Assembly: GCA_041583135.1 (NCBI GenBank)
Contig: JBFHGJ010000059.1
Coordinates: 1-34,807, forward strand
Source of the DNA: JABSOG01 sp041583135
GTDB taxonomy: Bacteria > Pseudomonadota > Gammaproteobacteria > Enterobacterales > Alteromonadaceae
DNA length: 34,807 nt
Direction of reading: 5' to 3'
Shown here: piece by piece, positions 14,944 through 23,339 of the stretch
Layout: each line of letters begins with the position of its first letter
Position numbering within the stretch: the first letter of the stretch is position 1
Translations under genes and position numbers: made by a program
Notes under the pieces: generated by a model
Seen by the model: the letters and a program-made list of their open reading frames with translations, nothing else
Database searches by the model: none
Told to the model about the DNA's origin: nothing

Positions 14944-17900
14944 TTACGACAAATGCGACAATAATACCTGAATGGGGTGTTTCGGCTTGTGCTTTTCAAA
15001 GCGCGCTACCTGAGAGCGACAAGAAAAACCGGTCACCACGATTTTGTCTGTGCCAAAGTTCTTTACCGGCTGCTGCCAGCTCATTTGGTAAATCTCTTGG
15101 CTGCTTTGATAGTTTTTCGCCTCATGGCCATAGGTCCCGGCCATACCACAACAACCGGTGGGCACCACTTTGAGTTTAAGGCCAAATTGTTTGAAGATAG
15201 ACACCCACTGTTGGCTCGAATCGGGCATCGCGGTTTTCTCTGAACAATGGCCAAGCAGGTAGTATTCTTCTTGGGTTTGGCTGTTATTGGAAATACCGAT
15301 ATCCGCCAACCATTCATGAACCACCTGCACTTTGAACTCGCCCCGTTTATCACCAAGCACTTGCTTGTACTCATCGCGATAGCACAACACCAAAGAGGCA
15401 TCGACACCAATCATATCAATACCCAACTGCGCCACCTGATTTAAAAACTCGGCGGTTTTCTCGGCAGTCTGATTGAACTCGGCCAAAAAGCCCTTTACGT
15501 GTTGAGGCTTGCCATTGGGTTTGTAGGGCAACAACACCGGTTTAAAGCCCATCTTTTCGATAAATGCCAATAGCGCTTCAACCAGTTCGGCTTCGTAAAA
15601 AGAGGTAAAGGGGTCTTGTACCACGATCACCGTTTTGGCTTTGACTGAGTGAGAGAGATTGTGTAGCTCGTTAAAATCAAACAAATATTTGCCGGCAACT
15701 CGTTTTTCCAAGGTCGGCTGCGACAGCAGTGGCGTATCGACATAACCAATGGCGCTTTTAATCAAAGGTGCAGTCAGTGGAAATTTAATCGCGCCATTGA
15801 CCAGCCTCGGCGCTTTGGCAAGCACAGGTGCCAAACGCTCGATGGTCGCAACAAAGTGATCTTTGAGTGGACGACTGTATCTGTCGTAGTAGAGGTTCAA
15901 AAAGCGCGCTCTAAACTCTGGCACATCCACCTTGACCGGACATTGGCTGGCGCACGCCTTACAGGCAAGGCAGCTGTCCATGGCCTCGAACACTTGGTGA
16001 GAAAAATCATCTTGCTTGTCTTGGCTTAAGGCATTTTTAAACTTGCTGAACCAGCGGTTGCCCTTGCCGCTTATTATGCGCGCCTCTTCGGCTGTCACAT
16101 CGACCTTTTGGGCGCTCATCAGGCGCATCCACTCACGCATCAGCCCTGCCCTGCCCTTAGGTGAGAAACGTCTATCTTTGCTCGCCTTGTACGAAGGACA
16201 CATAGGAGAGGTGGTGTCGTAGTTAAAACACAGACCGTTGCCGTTACAGCTCATCGGCACATTGAACGAGGTTTTAACCGGTGTTGGTATTTGCCGGTCG
16301 AAATAGCCACGTTTGGTATCATCAACCGACACCAAGGCGCTGTCATTGTCCAGTGGGCTACAGATCTTACCCGGGTTCATGCGGTTGTGTGGGTCAAATG
16401 CCCCTTTGATTTTACGCAGCTCGGTAAACAGCGTATCACCAAAAAATTCAGGTCCATACTCGGTGCGGTAACCTCGGCCGTGCTCGCCCCACATCAGGCC
16501 ATTATATTTGGCAGTCAGGGCCACCACTTGGTCGGAGATCTTTCGTAGCATCACCTCTTGTTCAGGATCGCATAAATCCAGCGCCGGGCGCACATGTAAA
16601 ACCCCGGCATCGACATGGCCAAACATGCCGTAATCTAAATCGTGACTGTCAAGTAACGCGCGAAACTCCATAATGAAATCGGCGAGATTTTCCGGCGGCA
16701 CTGCGGTATCTTCGGCAAAGGCTTGAGGCTTTTTATCGCCTTTGGTGTTACCCAAAAGACCCACCGCCTTTTTGCGCATCCCATATATCTTGGCGATGGC
16801 CGACTTATCATACGTGATCTGATAACCCAAAATCCCCGCCTGATTGCTCGCCACCAACTCATCGAGCCTTGCTGTCAACGCTTCAACGTCTTGTCTCAAG
16901 TCTGCTTCGTGCTCGGCGTTGAATTCAACGATGTTCAAACCGTCGATGGATTTGCCCGGCACATCCTGAATATACTCCGCAACCGAATACCACACGATAT
17001 CTTCTTTGGCGAGGTTCAACACGTTGGAATCGACAGTTTCAACCGAGGTGGCTTTGGCTTCAACCAAAAATGGTGAGTTACGCAGCGCCGACTCGAAACT
17101 GTCATACTTGATGTTAACCAGCGCCTTATGGGGCGCCAAAGGGGTAATATTGAGCTTAGCCTCACAAACAAAAGCCAGCGTACCTTCAGAGCCTGCAATC
17201 ACCCTTGAGAGGTCAAATTCGCTCAAATCATCGTTGAAAGTATGCTCTAAGTCATAGCCGGTCAAAAACCGGTTAAGTCTTGGGAATTTCTCCAGCACCT
17301 CGGCGCGCTTATCGCGGCAGGTATCTATCACTTGGCGATAGATTTTTCCGGCGCTGGAATTGTCTTTCGCCAACTGCTCGGCAGTAGCAATATCGACCTT
17401 TGTCGTTTCAAGCAGGCTACCGTCAGCCAATACGCTGCTTAACGCCAAGATATGATCTGAGGTTTTGCCGTAAATCAATGAACCTTGACCTGAGGCATCG
17501 GTATTGATCATCCCGCCGATTGTCGCGCGGTTGCTGGTGGATAAATCCGGCGCAAAGAAAAAACCATAAGGTCGTAAGAAGTCGTTGAGCTGGTCTTTGA
17601 TCACCCCGGTTTGCACCCGCACCCAGCGCTCTTTGACATTGATCTCTAAGATCTCGCGCATATGACGCGATAGGTCTACCACTACGCCGGGCGTTAGTGA
17701 CTGACCATTGGTGCCGGTGCCTCCGCCACGAGGGCTAAACGTGATTTCACGAAAATCATCTAAGCTCGCGGTTTGACTGAGTAGCTGAATGTCTGAGGTC
17801 GATTTGGGAAAGATCACCGCCTGAGGCAACTGCTGATAAACACTGTTGTCGGTCGCAACAGTCAACCGGCTGGCATAGGACTGCTCGATATCACCGCTAA

Positions 17901-17979
17901 ATGCATCTGAGCGCAATTGCTGCAAAAAACGTGTAACAACAGGGTCTAAACTCGCTTGATAGCCAACGGCTGGGATCAT
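14944..17979 (-). CDS. ydiJ: YdiJ-type FAD- and Fe-S-binding dehydrogenase
   Basis: A 1011-residue protein close in length and sequence to Escherichia coli YdiJ (1018 residues). The N-terminal half is a vanillyl-alcohol-oxidase-type FAD domain with FSPRGGGTGTNGQ (81-93) and MINTDASGQGSLIYGKTSDH. The middle has Cys motifs in MSCNGNGLCFN and SPMCPSYK. A ferredoxin-like CLACKACASQCP lies near residue 670. The C-terminal part is glycolate-oxidase-like with CCGMAGTYGHEAKN near 943. The family oxidises D-2-hydroxy acids, and YdiJ has been linked to D-2-hydroxyglutarate; electrons probably pass to the respiratory chain. The ATG at 17979 has GGAG five bases upstream. It is likely its own transcription unit, since the gap to the DAHP synthase contains a terminator. 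Confidence 0.95.
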   Translation of the reverse strand: MIPAVGYQASLDPVVTRFLQQLRSDAFSGDIEQSYASRLTVATDNSVYQQLPQAVIFPKSTSDIQLLSQTASLDDFREITFSPRGGGTGTNGQSLTPGVVVDLSRHMREILEINVKERWVRVQTGVIKDQLNDFLRPYGFFFAPDLSTSNRATIGGMINTDASGQGSLIYGKTSDHILALSSVLADGSLLETTKVDIATAEQLAKDNSSAGKIYRQVIDTCRDKRAEVLEKFPRLNRFLTGYDLEHTFNDDLSEFDLSRVIAGSEGTLAFVCEAKLNITPLAPHKALVNIKYDSFESALRNSPFLVEAKATSVETVDSNVLNLAKEDIVWYSVAEYIQDVPGKSIDGLNIVEFNAEHEADLRQDVEALTARLDELVASNQAGILGYQITYDKSAIAKIYGMRKKAVGLLGNTKGDKKPQAFAEDTAVPPENLADFIMEFRALLDSHDLDYGMFGHVDAGVLHVRPALDLCDPEQEVMLRKISDQVVALTAKYNGLMWGEHGRGYRTEYGPEFFGDTLFTELRKIKGAFDPHNRMNPGKICSPLDNDSALVSVDDTKRGYFDRQIPTPVKTSFNVPMSCNGNGLCFNYDTTSPMCPSYKASKDRRFSPKGRAGLMREWMRLMSAQKVDVTAEEARIISGKGNRWFSKFKNALSQDKQDDFSHQVFEAMDSCLACKACASQCPVKVDVPEFRARFLNLYYDRYSRPLKDHFVATIERLAPVLAKAPRLVNGAIKFPLTAPLIKSAIGYVDTPLLSQPTLEKRVAGKYLFDFNELHNLSHSVKAKTVIVVQDPFTSFYEAELVEALLAFIEKMGFKPVLLPYKPNGKPQHVKGFLAEFNQTAEKTAEFLNQVAQLGIDMIGVDASLVLCYRDEYKQVLGDKRGEFKVQVVHEWLADIGISNNSQTQEEYYLLGHCSEKTAMPDSSQQWVSIFKQFGLKLKVVPTGCCGMAGTYGHEAKNYQSSQEIYQMSWQQPVKNFGTDKIVVTGFSCRSQVARFEKHKPKHPIQVLLSHLS

Positions 17980-18217
17980 CTTCGCTCCAACACAATAAGG
18001 TTAAGATAAACAGGAATTTGGCTGGTAATTGTAACATGGCAAAGCGCCATGTCGTACTGCCTTTAACGGATCAAATACACACCCCAATCGAATCATGCTT
18101 AAAATACGCATAGATATGGCTTTTGGACCTGAGCACCGGCCAATATTCCCTGTAGGTAGGGCGTTCGATAGTGCCTTAAGTGAATGAAAATATTTTTGCG
18201 CTGGGGATTGAAGCATA

Positions 18218-18244
18218 GAGGCGGTGAGAGTCACCGCCTCTTTT
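18218..18244. terminator. Strong hairpin terminator after the class II DAHP synthase gene
   Basis: GAGGCGGTGA, a 3-base loop and TCACCGCCTC form a perfect 10-bp stem, followed by TTTT on the plus strand. It begins 6 bp beyond the DAHP synthase stop (minus strand), so it should end that transcript even though the better T run is on the plus side; probably bidirectional. The rest of 17980-18249 shows nothing else that I can support. Confidence 0.75.
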
Positions 18245-18249
18245 GACTG

Positions 18250-19599
18250 CTACTTGCGTGCGTCTTTTAGGGTATCGGCAATCAAGAACGCCAATTCCAT
18301 GACCTGATCGGCATTGAGCCTTGGGTCGCACTGGGTACGATAACGATGGACAAGATCTTCATCACAGATGTTATAGGCACCACCGGTACATTCGGTCACA
18401 TGCTGACCGGTCATTTCCAAATGGATACCGCCGGCATAACTACCCTCGGCCTGATGTACGCCAAAGAATTGTCTGATCTCACGTAAAATCGAATCGAAAT
18501 TACGAGTCTTAAGGCCATTGCTGGCGGTAACCGTATTGCCGTGCATCGGATCTGACGACCAAATGACTTCGCGGCCTTCCTCTTGCACGCGGCGAACCAA
18601 CGCAGGCAACTTATCGGCCAACACATCGGCGCCCATACGAGTGATCAACGTCAAGCGTCCCGGGTCATTCTCAGGGTTGAGTGCATCAATCAAACGAATG
18701 AGTTCATCCGGGTCCATCGACGGCCCAACTTTACAACCGACCGGGTTATGCACGCCACGGAAAAACTCAATGTGAGCATGGTCTAGTTGTCTGGTACGTT
18801 CGCCTATCCACAAAAAGTGAGCGCTACAGTCATACCAGTTGCCGGTCAAATGGTCACGGCGGGTCAATGCTTCTTCAAAGTTAAGCAGCAACGCCTCGTG
18901 TGAGGTAAACAGCGTCGTTTCTTTAATCGATGGTACAGTCTCAGGATTGATACCGATCACCGACATAAAGTTCAGCGCCTCGTGAATTTGGTCGGCCATC
19001 TCTTGGTAGCGCTCTTTGAGCGGATTGGACGCGACAAAACTCATATTCCAGCGGTTGACCTGATGTAAATCGGCCAAGCCCCCTTGGGCAAAGGCACGTA
19101 ACAGATTAAGTGACGCCGCCGAGCGATAATAGGCTTTTACCAGTCGCTCAGGATCTGGCATACGGGCTTGTGGGGTAAATTCGTTGGAGTTGACAATATC
19201 GCCGCGATAACTGGGCAACGTCACGCCATCGCGGGTCTCAGTATCTTTGGAACGGGGCTTGGCATATTGCCCAGCCATACGGGCAACTTTAACGATAGGG
19301 CATGAACCACCAAAGGTCATCACCACCGCCATCTGAAGCAATACCTTGAAGGTATCGCGGATCATCGGCGCATTAAAATCGGCAAAAGACTCGGCACAGT
19401 CGCCGCCTTGCAATAAAAACCCCTTGCCATGGGCAACATCGGTTAGTCGTGCCCTTAAATCTCGAGTTTCCTCAGCAAATACCAAAGGCGGATAGGTTTT
19501 TAGCTGCTCCTCAACCTCAGCCAAACGGGCCATGTTCTCATACGTTGGTTGCTGGGCAATCGGTAAATCCCGCCAGCTGCTTGGAAGCCATACACTCAT
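18250..19599 (-). CDS. Class II 3-deoxy-7-phosphoheptulonate (DAHP) synthase
   Basis: A 449-residue enzyme of the plant-like/AroA-II class. FLLQGGDCAESFADF (61-75) contains the metal-binding Cys68, followed by FGGSCPIVKVARMAGQYAKPR, VGPSMDPDEL, WSSDPMHGNT and GGIHLEMTGQHVTEC, all hallmarks of the class. It condenses phosphoenolpyruvate with erythrose 4-phosphate in the first step of the shikimate pathway. The chain is full-length, without an extra regulatory domain. The ATG at 19599 has AGGTGG five bases upstream. It is a monocistronic gene ended by the hairpin at 18218-18244. No TyrR or TrpR box is evident upstream. Class II enzymes are found both as housekeeping enzymes and in secondary-metabolite clusters. 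Here it lies about 5 kb from the ebo operon with unrelated genes between, so a direct link is speculative. Confidence 0.95.
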   Translation of the reverse strand: MSVWLPSSWRDLPIAQQPTYENMARLAEVEEQLKTYPPLVFAEETRDLRARLTDVAHGKGFLLQGGDCAESFADFNAPMIRDTFKVLLQMAVVMTFGGSCPIVKVARMAGQYAKPRSKDTETRDGVTLPSYRGDIVNSNEFTPQARMPDPERLVKAYYRSAASLNLLRAFAQGGLADLHQVNRWNMSFVASNPLKERYQEMADQIHEALNFMSVIGINPETVPSIKETTLFTSHEALLLNFEEALTRRDHLTGNWYDCSAHFLWIGERTRQLDHAHIEFFRGVHNPVGCKVGPSMDPDELIRLIDALNPENDPGRLTLITRMGADVLADKLPALVRRVQEEGREVIWSSDPMHGNTVTASNGLKTRNFDSILREIRQFFGVHQAEGSYAGGIHLEMTGQHVTECTGGAYNICDEDLVHRYRTQCDPRLNADQVMELAFLIADTLKDARK

Positions 19600-19955
19600 C
19601 TAAACCACCTAACTCTTATCATTCTTAATCAAAAAAATTTAATTCAAACTTAGCGCTCTATATAAAGAAACCGTCTTAAAAGTAAGATCATTAGAACCTA
19701 ATTGCAACGATTATTTCGGATAAATGGCTGAGATTTAAAATTTGCCGCAAACTCAGGCAAAATAAGCGTTGAAATACAACCAAACTACTTATCATCGCAA
19801 GTAATTCGTTGCAGTTAACAAGCAATTGCTTGCACCGTTGAGTGATTAATTTGTCGCGATGCCCCTTGCCAAATCACTTGGCTTGATCAATTCTAAGCGC
19901 ATCAGGTGAGAAACCCTCTTATAACAACACAACAACTCGCGCAGTACGGACGAAC
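19600..19955. other. Divergent intergenic region without a gene
   Basis: 356 bp of AT-rich DNA between the DAHP synthase gene (minus) and the coiled-coil/Sel1 gene (plus). It must hold both promoters. On the minus strand TATATA within TTCTTTATATAGAG is a possible -10 for the DAHP synthase, without a convincing -35. No ORF, tRNA or attenuator-like leader peptide was recognised. Confidence 0.5.
19797..19832. promoter_or_regulatory. Two tandem palindromes, candidate operator
   Basis: CAAGCAATTGCTTG (19819-19832) is a perfect 14-bp palindrome. GCAAGTAATTCGTTGC (19797-19812) is an imperfect palindrome with the same GCAA...TTGC arms. The centres are 21 bp apart, two helical turns, as expected for cooperative dimers. 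Which of the two divergent genes they serve is unknown. Confidence 0.35.
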
Positions 19956-20858
19956 ATGTCAGAGCAAAAAACCAAAGTACCAGGTCAATTTTTTCAGTGG
20001 TTTGAATCGCTAAAACAAGGCTACGAGCAGTCGATTAATCGCTTGTTCAATCGCGTCGAAGCGGTCAATGAAGATCACAAAGCGCAGATGAAGCAGATGT
20101 ATCAGTCGCAAATCGAGGCGTTGAAAAAATCCTACCAAGACCACCTCCACGCCATTAAAGACTCCCACAAAGCGCAAATTTCTCAAGCTCAGGCGCGCAT
20201 CGGTCAACTGGAAAAAGACAGCCGCTTTTATCAAGACCAGATCAAGATACAACATCAAACCATCGACCGGCTCAACGACCGCTACGATGCGGTGATCTTC
20301 GCCCTGACTGACAAAATGGACTCAAAAGAGCTTGAAAATGTGATCAAAGACATCTCGCCTACCGAGTATGACGAGCCACCTTCACTGGATCACAAAAATG
20401 CAAAAGCCCAAGATGAGCAAGAACAGCCTCTTTCAGGACCGTTAGCGCCGCCAGAACGCAGAAAGTCCAACCCACTGTTAGATGAACAGGCGCAAGATGA
20501 AACGCCAAACCAAGCACCGGCAACACAACAGACACAAATGTCGGTTTCAGCGCCGCAAGACACCAACGAAATACTCAAGCAGGCATTTGATGCCCGGGCC
20601 AACGAACAGTTTGAGCAAGCCTATGAGCTATTCTTAAGCGCAGCGAAAAACGGCAGCGGCAAAGCCATGGGGGCCATTGGCCGTGCGCATTTTATCGGCG
20701 AAGGCACCGAACTCAGCAAAGCCACCGGTCTTGCGTGGTTAATTGTGGCCGCCGAGCATGATTTTGACCCAGCGGTGAAAAAAGTCGCCAGCGCCAAAGA
20801 CAAGACGCCAGAGCTTTATCAAACGGCTCTCGAGCTCAGTAGCAGCTTGATGGAATAA
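19956..20858 (+). CDS. Coiled-coil protein with C-terminal Sel1/TPR-like repeats
   Basis: A 300-residue cytoplasmic protein in three parts. Residues about 1-125 form a charged coiled coil (repeated H-K-A-Q-M/I patterns, EALKKSYQDHLHAIKDSHKA, RIGQLEKDSRF). Residues about 130-205 are a low-complexity Gln/Asp/Pro linker. Residues about 210-290 resemble Sel1-like repeats (EQFEQAYELFLSAAKNGSG, AMGAIGRAHFIGEGTELSKATGLAWLIVAAEHD). Sel1 domains are protein-interaction scaffolds. The ATG at 19956 follows GGACGAAC. It is followed after 101 bp by a receiver-domain gene on the same strand, possibly a functional pair. I do not recognise a named family. Confidence 0.8.
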   Translation: MSEQKTKVPGQFFQWFESLKQGYEQSINRLFNRVEAVNEDHKAQMKQMYQSQIEALKKSYQDHLHAIKDSHKAQISQAQARIGQLEKDSRFYQDQIKIQHQTIDRLNDRYDAVIFALTDKMDSKELENVIKDISPTEYDEPPSLDHKNAKAQDEQEQPLSGPLAPPERRKSNPLLDEQAQDETPNQAPATQQTQMSVSAPQDTNEILKQAFDARANEQFEQAYELFLSAAKNGSGKAMGAIGRAHFIGEGTELSKATGLAWLIVAAEHDFDPAVKKVASAKDKTPELYQTALELSSSLME

Positions 20859-20959
20859 CGAGTTGATTACAATTTTTAACCAGTTTTTTACCTAAAGAGG
20901 TTTTTATTTACGGCAAAACACGCTATTTTTACCCCGCAAAAAACATTTTTTGAAGGACA

Positions 20960-21364
20960 ATGGCACCAATGGTTCAGCACGAATCACATCAAACCAGCGC
21001 TATCAAAAATATCTTGATAGTCGATGATGTAAAGGAAATTCAAGACTACTTAAGCCATATGCTCGGCAACTTGGGCTTTTGGTCGATTGACTGTGCCAAT
21101 AGCGCCTATAGTGCGTTAAATTGTCTTAAGGCCAACCACTATGATGTGATCTTTTTAGATATCGAACTGCCCGATGGCGACGGCAAAGAGCTGCTCGATA
21201 GGATCTCATTTGAGTTTCCCGACGCCAAAGTCGTGATGTGTTCAAGCCACAATACCCTAGAGAATGTTAAACTGACTTGGGAAATGGGTGCTAAGGGCTT
21301 TGTCTCTAAGCCGTTCGACGAGCAAAAAGTTAAAACCATTCTTAAGCGCCTAGAGCGCAGCTAA
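20960..21364 (+). CDS. Stand-alone response-regulator receiver domain (CheY-like)
   Basis: A 134-residue protein consisting of one receiver domain and no output domain. The phosphorylation site is D67 in VIFLDIELPDGDG, with acidic residues D22/D23 in ILIVDDVKE, S95/S96 in VVMCSSHNT and K117 in FVSKPFDE. It would be phosphorylated by an unlinked histidine kinase and act through protein contact. The start is ambiguous. ATG 20960 is only 2 bases after AAGGA, and ATG 20969 is 11 bases after it; the longer form is given. No kinase is encoded in the window. Confidence 0.9.
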   Translation: MAPMVQHESHQTSAIKNILIVDDVKEIQDYLSHMLGNLGFWSIDCANSAYSALNCLKANHYDVIFLDIELPDGDGKELLDRISFEFPDAKVVMCSSHNTLENVKLTWEMGAKGFVSKPFDEQKVKTILKRLERS

Positions 21365-21460
21365 TTCATTAAAGCCGCAGCCATTAACCCCGTTGAGTTG
21401 ACAATTAGCCAAATACCTTCAACACTTTACCCATACAAAATAACAAGCTAAGCGGTAATA

Positions 21461-22372
21461 ATGGCACATTCGATTCAAAGGGCAATTGAACAAATCAATC
21501 ACATTATTTTAGGTAAAGAAAAAGAAACCAGGCTGGCGTTGTGCTGCCTGTTGGCCAAAGGACATTTGCTGATTGAAGACCTGCCCGGTATGGGCAAAAC
21601 CACCCTCTCCCACGCTTTGGCATCGACTTTGGGCCTTTCATATAGCCGCGTACAGTTTACCTCCGACCTGCTTCCGGCAGATATTACCGGAGTCTCAATA
21701 TTTAACCAAAAAGAGCATGACTTTAGCTTTCATCCCGGGCCAATATTCAATCAGGTGGTGTTGGCCGATGAAATTAACCGTGCCAGTCCCAAAACCCAGT
21801 CGGCGCTACTAGAGGCAATGGAAGAAAAGCAAGTCAGCGTCGATGGCACCAGTCACCCACTGCCTCAACCATTTTTTGTCATCGCAACACAAAATCCACT
21901 ACACCAATCGGGCACCTTTCCCTTGCCCGAATCGCAGCTCGACCGGTTTTTAATGCGCATCACTTTAGGGTTTCCTCCACAGGAGGCCGAGCGCAAAATG
22001 CTCACCAGCCAATATGAGCAAGAAAAAACCCATGTTGAACAGATGATTGACCCACAGATGCTGGCACAGGTGCAGCAACAGGTCGATAGCGTCAGTGCCA
22101 AAGACCAAGTGATTGACTACATTTTGCGGTTGGTCAACCTCACCCGAGTCTCCGACGACTTTCCGGTGCCGCTCTCTCCTAGGGCGACCATGGCACTGCT
22201 TAAGGCCGCCAAAGCTTGGGCTATTCTCGATGAGCGCGATTATGTCAGTCATGAAGACGTGCAAATCGTATTGCCTTCGGTTGTCGAGCACCGGCTGCGT
22301 CCGGAAACCCGCTACCGCAACGCCAATCAATACTCGCAAATATTGCTCGACAGCGTGAACGTGCTGCAATAG
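21461..22372 (+). CDS. MoxR-family AAA+ ATPase
   Basis: A 303-residue ATPase with Walker A in LIEDLPGMGKTTLS (about 37-50), Walker B in VVLADEINRASPKTQ (D103/E104), a sensor-1 Asn in FVIATQNPLHQSGTFPLPESQLDRF, and the C-terminal lid domain. The MoxR type is recognised by this pattern and by its neighbours: a DUF58 protein and a TgpA-type transglutaminase follow at once. MoxR ATPases act as chaperones for maturation of membrane or periplasmic complexes. It starts at ATG 21461 with only a weak ribosome site. A 25-bp gap separates it from the DUF58 gene, so it is the first gene of a three-gene operon. Confidence 0.95.
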   Translation: MAHSIQRAIEQINHIILGKEKETRLALCCLLAKGHLLIEDLPGMGKTTLSHALASTLGLSYSRVQFTSDLLPADITGVSIFNQKEHDFSFHPGPIFNQVVLADEINRASPKTQSALLEAMEEKQVSVDGTSHPLPQPFFVIATQNPLHQSGTFPLPESQLDRFLMRITLGFPPQEAERKMLTSQYEQEKTHVEQMIDPQMLAQVQQQVDSVSAKDQVIDYILRLVNLTRVSDDFPVPLSPRATMALLKAAKAWAILDERDYVSHEDVQIVLPSVVEHRLRPETRYRNANQYSQILLDSVNVLQ

Positions 22373-22397
22373 CAGCCGCACAGGCTATGGCTCTCTT

Positions 22398-23339
22398 ATG
22401 GCATTAGGTAAACCACACCTTAAAGTCTTCGACCGCTGGCTCAATCAGCGAATGCCTAGGCAAAAGCAGCAAACCTTAGGGCAGATGTCGATTTTCATCT
22501 TTCCCAGCCGTTTTGGTTTTGTTTACCTGTTTGTGTGCCTGTTTCTATTTACTCTTGGCACCAACTATCAAAACAACCTGATCTTACTGTTGTGTTTTAC
22601 CTTGGTCGGCTTTTTCATCACCTCGATATTGTTCAGCTACGCCAATTTACAAGGGCTGACCGTTAAAAGCGGACAATGCCAGCCGGTATACGTCAAAGAT
22701 ACGGTTATGGTGCCTATCTACTTAAGCCATTGCCTAAACCGCAACCTGTTGGAGTTTTCATTTTCCAATAACCCCGAGGTGGTACTCGATTTGGCGGCGC
22801 AGCGCGATAAAGTGCATGTGCCCTACCGAGTGAAGCAACGAGGTTTGACCAGCCCCGGTCGAATGACCTTAAAAAGTTACTTCCCCTTAGGACTGCTGCG
22901 CTGTTGGACCCACTTGGATTTAGACATCGAGGTGCTGGCCTACCCTGAGCCTATCGATACTTTTGTGCCATTGATAGAGCTGGACGACAAACAGCAGCAA
23001 CATGACACGCCCATTGACGAATTGAGCGATTTTTCCGGCATTAAAGATCACGTACAGGGCGAGAGCTTAAGCCGCATTTCTTGGAAACATGTTGCCAGAA
23101 ACAGCCAAAAGCTGGTGAGTAAGCAATTCGGCGATGCAGACCTCACGCCAATGTGGCTGACCTTAGATCAATTGCATGGCGGCGACATAGAACAAAAACT
23201 GTCAAAACTTGCCCACGCAGTCAATGACTATAGCGCCCAACAAGCACTATTTGGCCTTGCCCTCGGTAAAACTCAGATCCCACCTGGCAGCGGTGAAGCG
23301 CACCGACAGGCCTGCTTAAAGGCGTTGGCATTATGGTAA
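22398..23339 (+). CDS. DUF58-domain membrane protein
   Basis: A 313-residue protein with two adjacent transmembrane segments (about residues 36-75) and then a soluble domain. DFSGIKDHVQGESLSRISWKHVAR is the signature region of DUF58, with its conserved G-(D/E)-x3-R-I-x-W-K. DUF58 proteins are vWA-like partners of MoxR ATPases. The first 35 residues are basic and cytoplasmic. The gene lies 25 bp after moxR and overlaps the transglutaminase gene by 7 bp, so translation is coupled. Function in cell-envelope protein handling is inferred from the conserved triplet. Confidence 0.92.
   Translation: MALGKPHLKVFDRWLNQRMPRQKQQTLGQMSIFIFPSRFGFVYLFVCLFLFTLGTNYQNNLILLLCFTLVGFFITSILFSYANLQGLTVKSGQCQPVYVKDTVMVPIYLSHCLNRNLLEFSFSNNPEVVLDLAAQRDKVHVPYRVKQRGLTSPGRMTLKSYFPLGLLRCWTHLDLDIEVLAYPEPIDTFVPLIELDDKQQQHDTPIDELSDFSGIKDHVQGESLSRISWKHVARNSQKLVSKQFGDADLTPMWLTLDQLHGGDIEQKLSKLAHAVNDYSAQQALFGLALGKTQIPPGSGEAHRQACLKALALW

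Noticed and set aside
18001..18234. Small minus-strand gene between ydiJ and the DAHP synthase
   Set aside because: It starts at GTG inside the terminator hairpin, has no ribosome site, and its sequence does not look like a protein.
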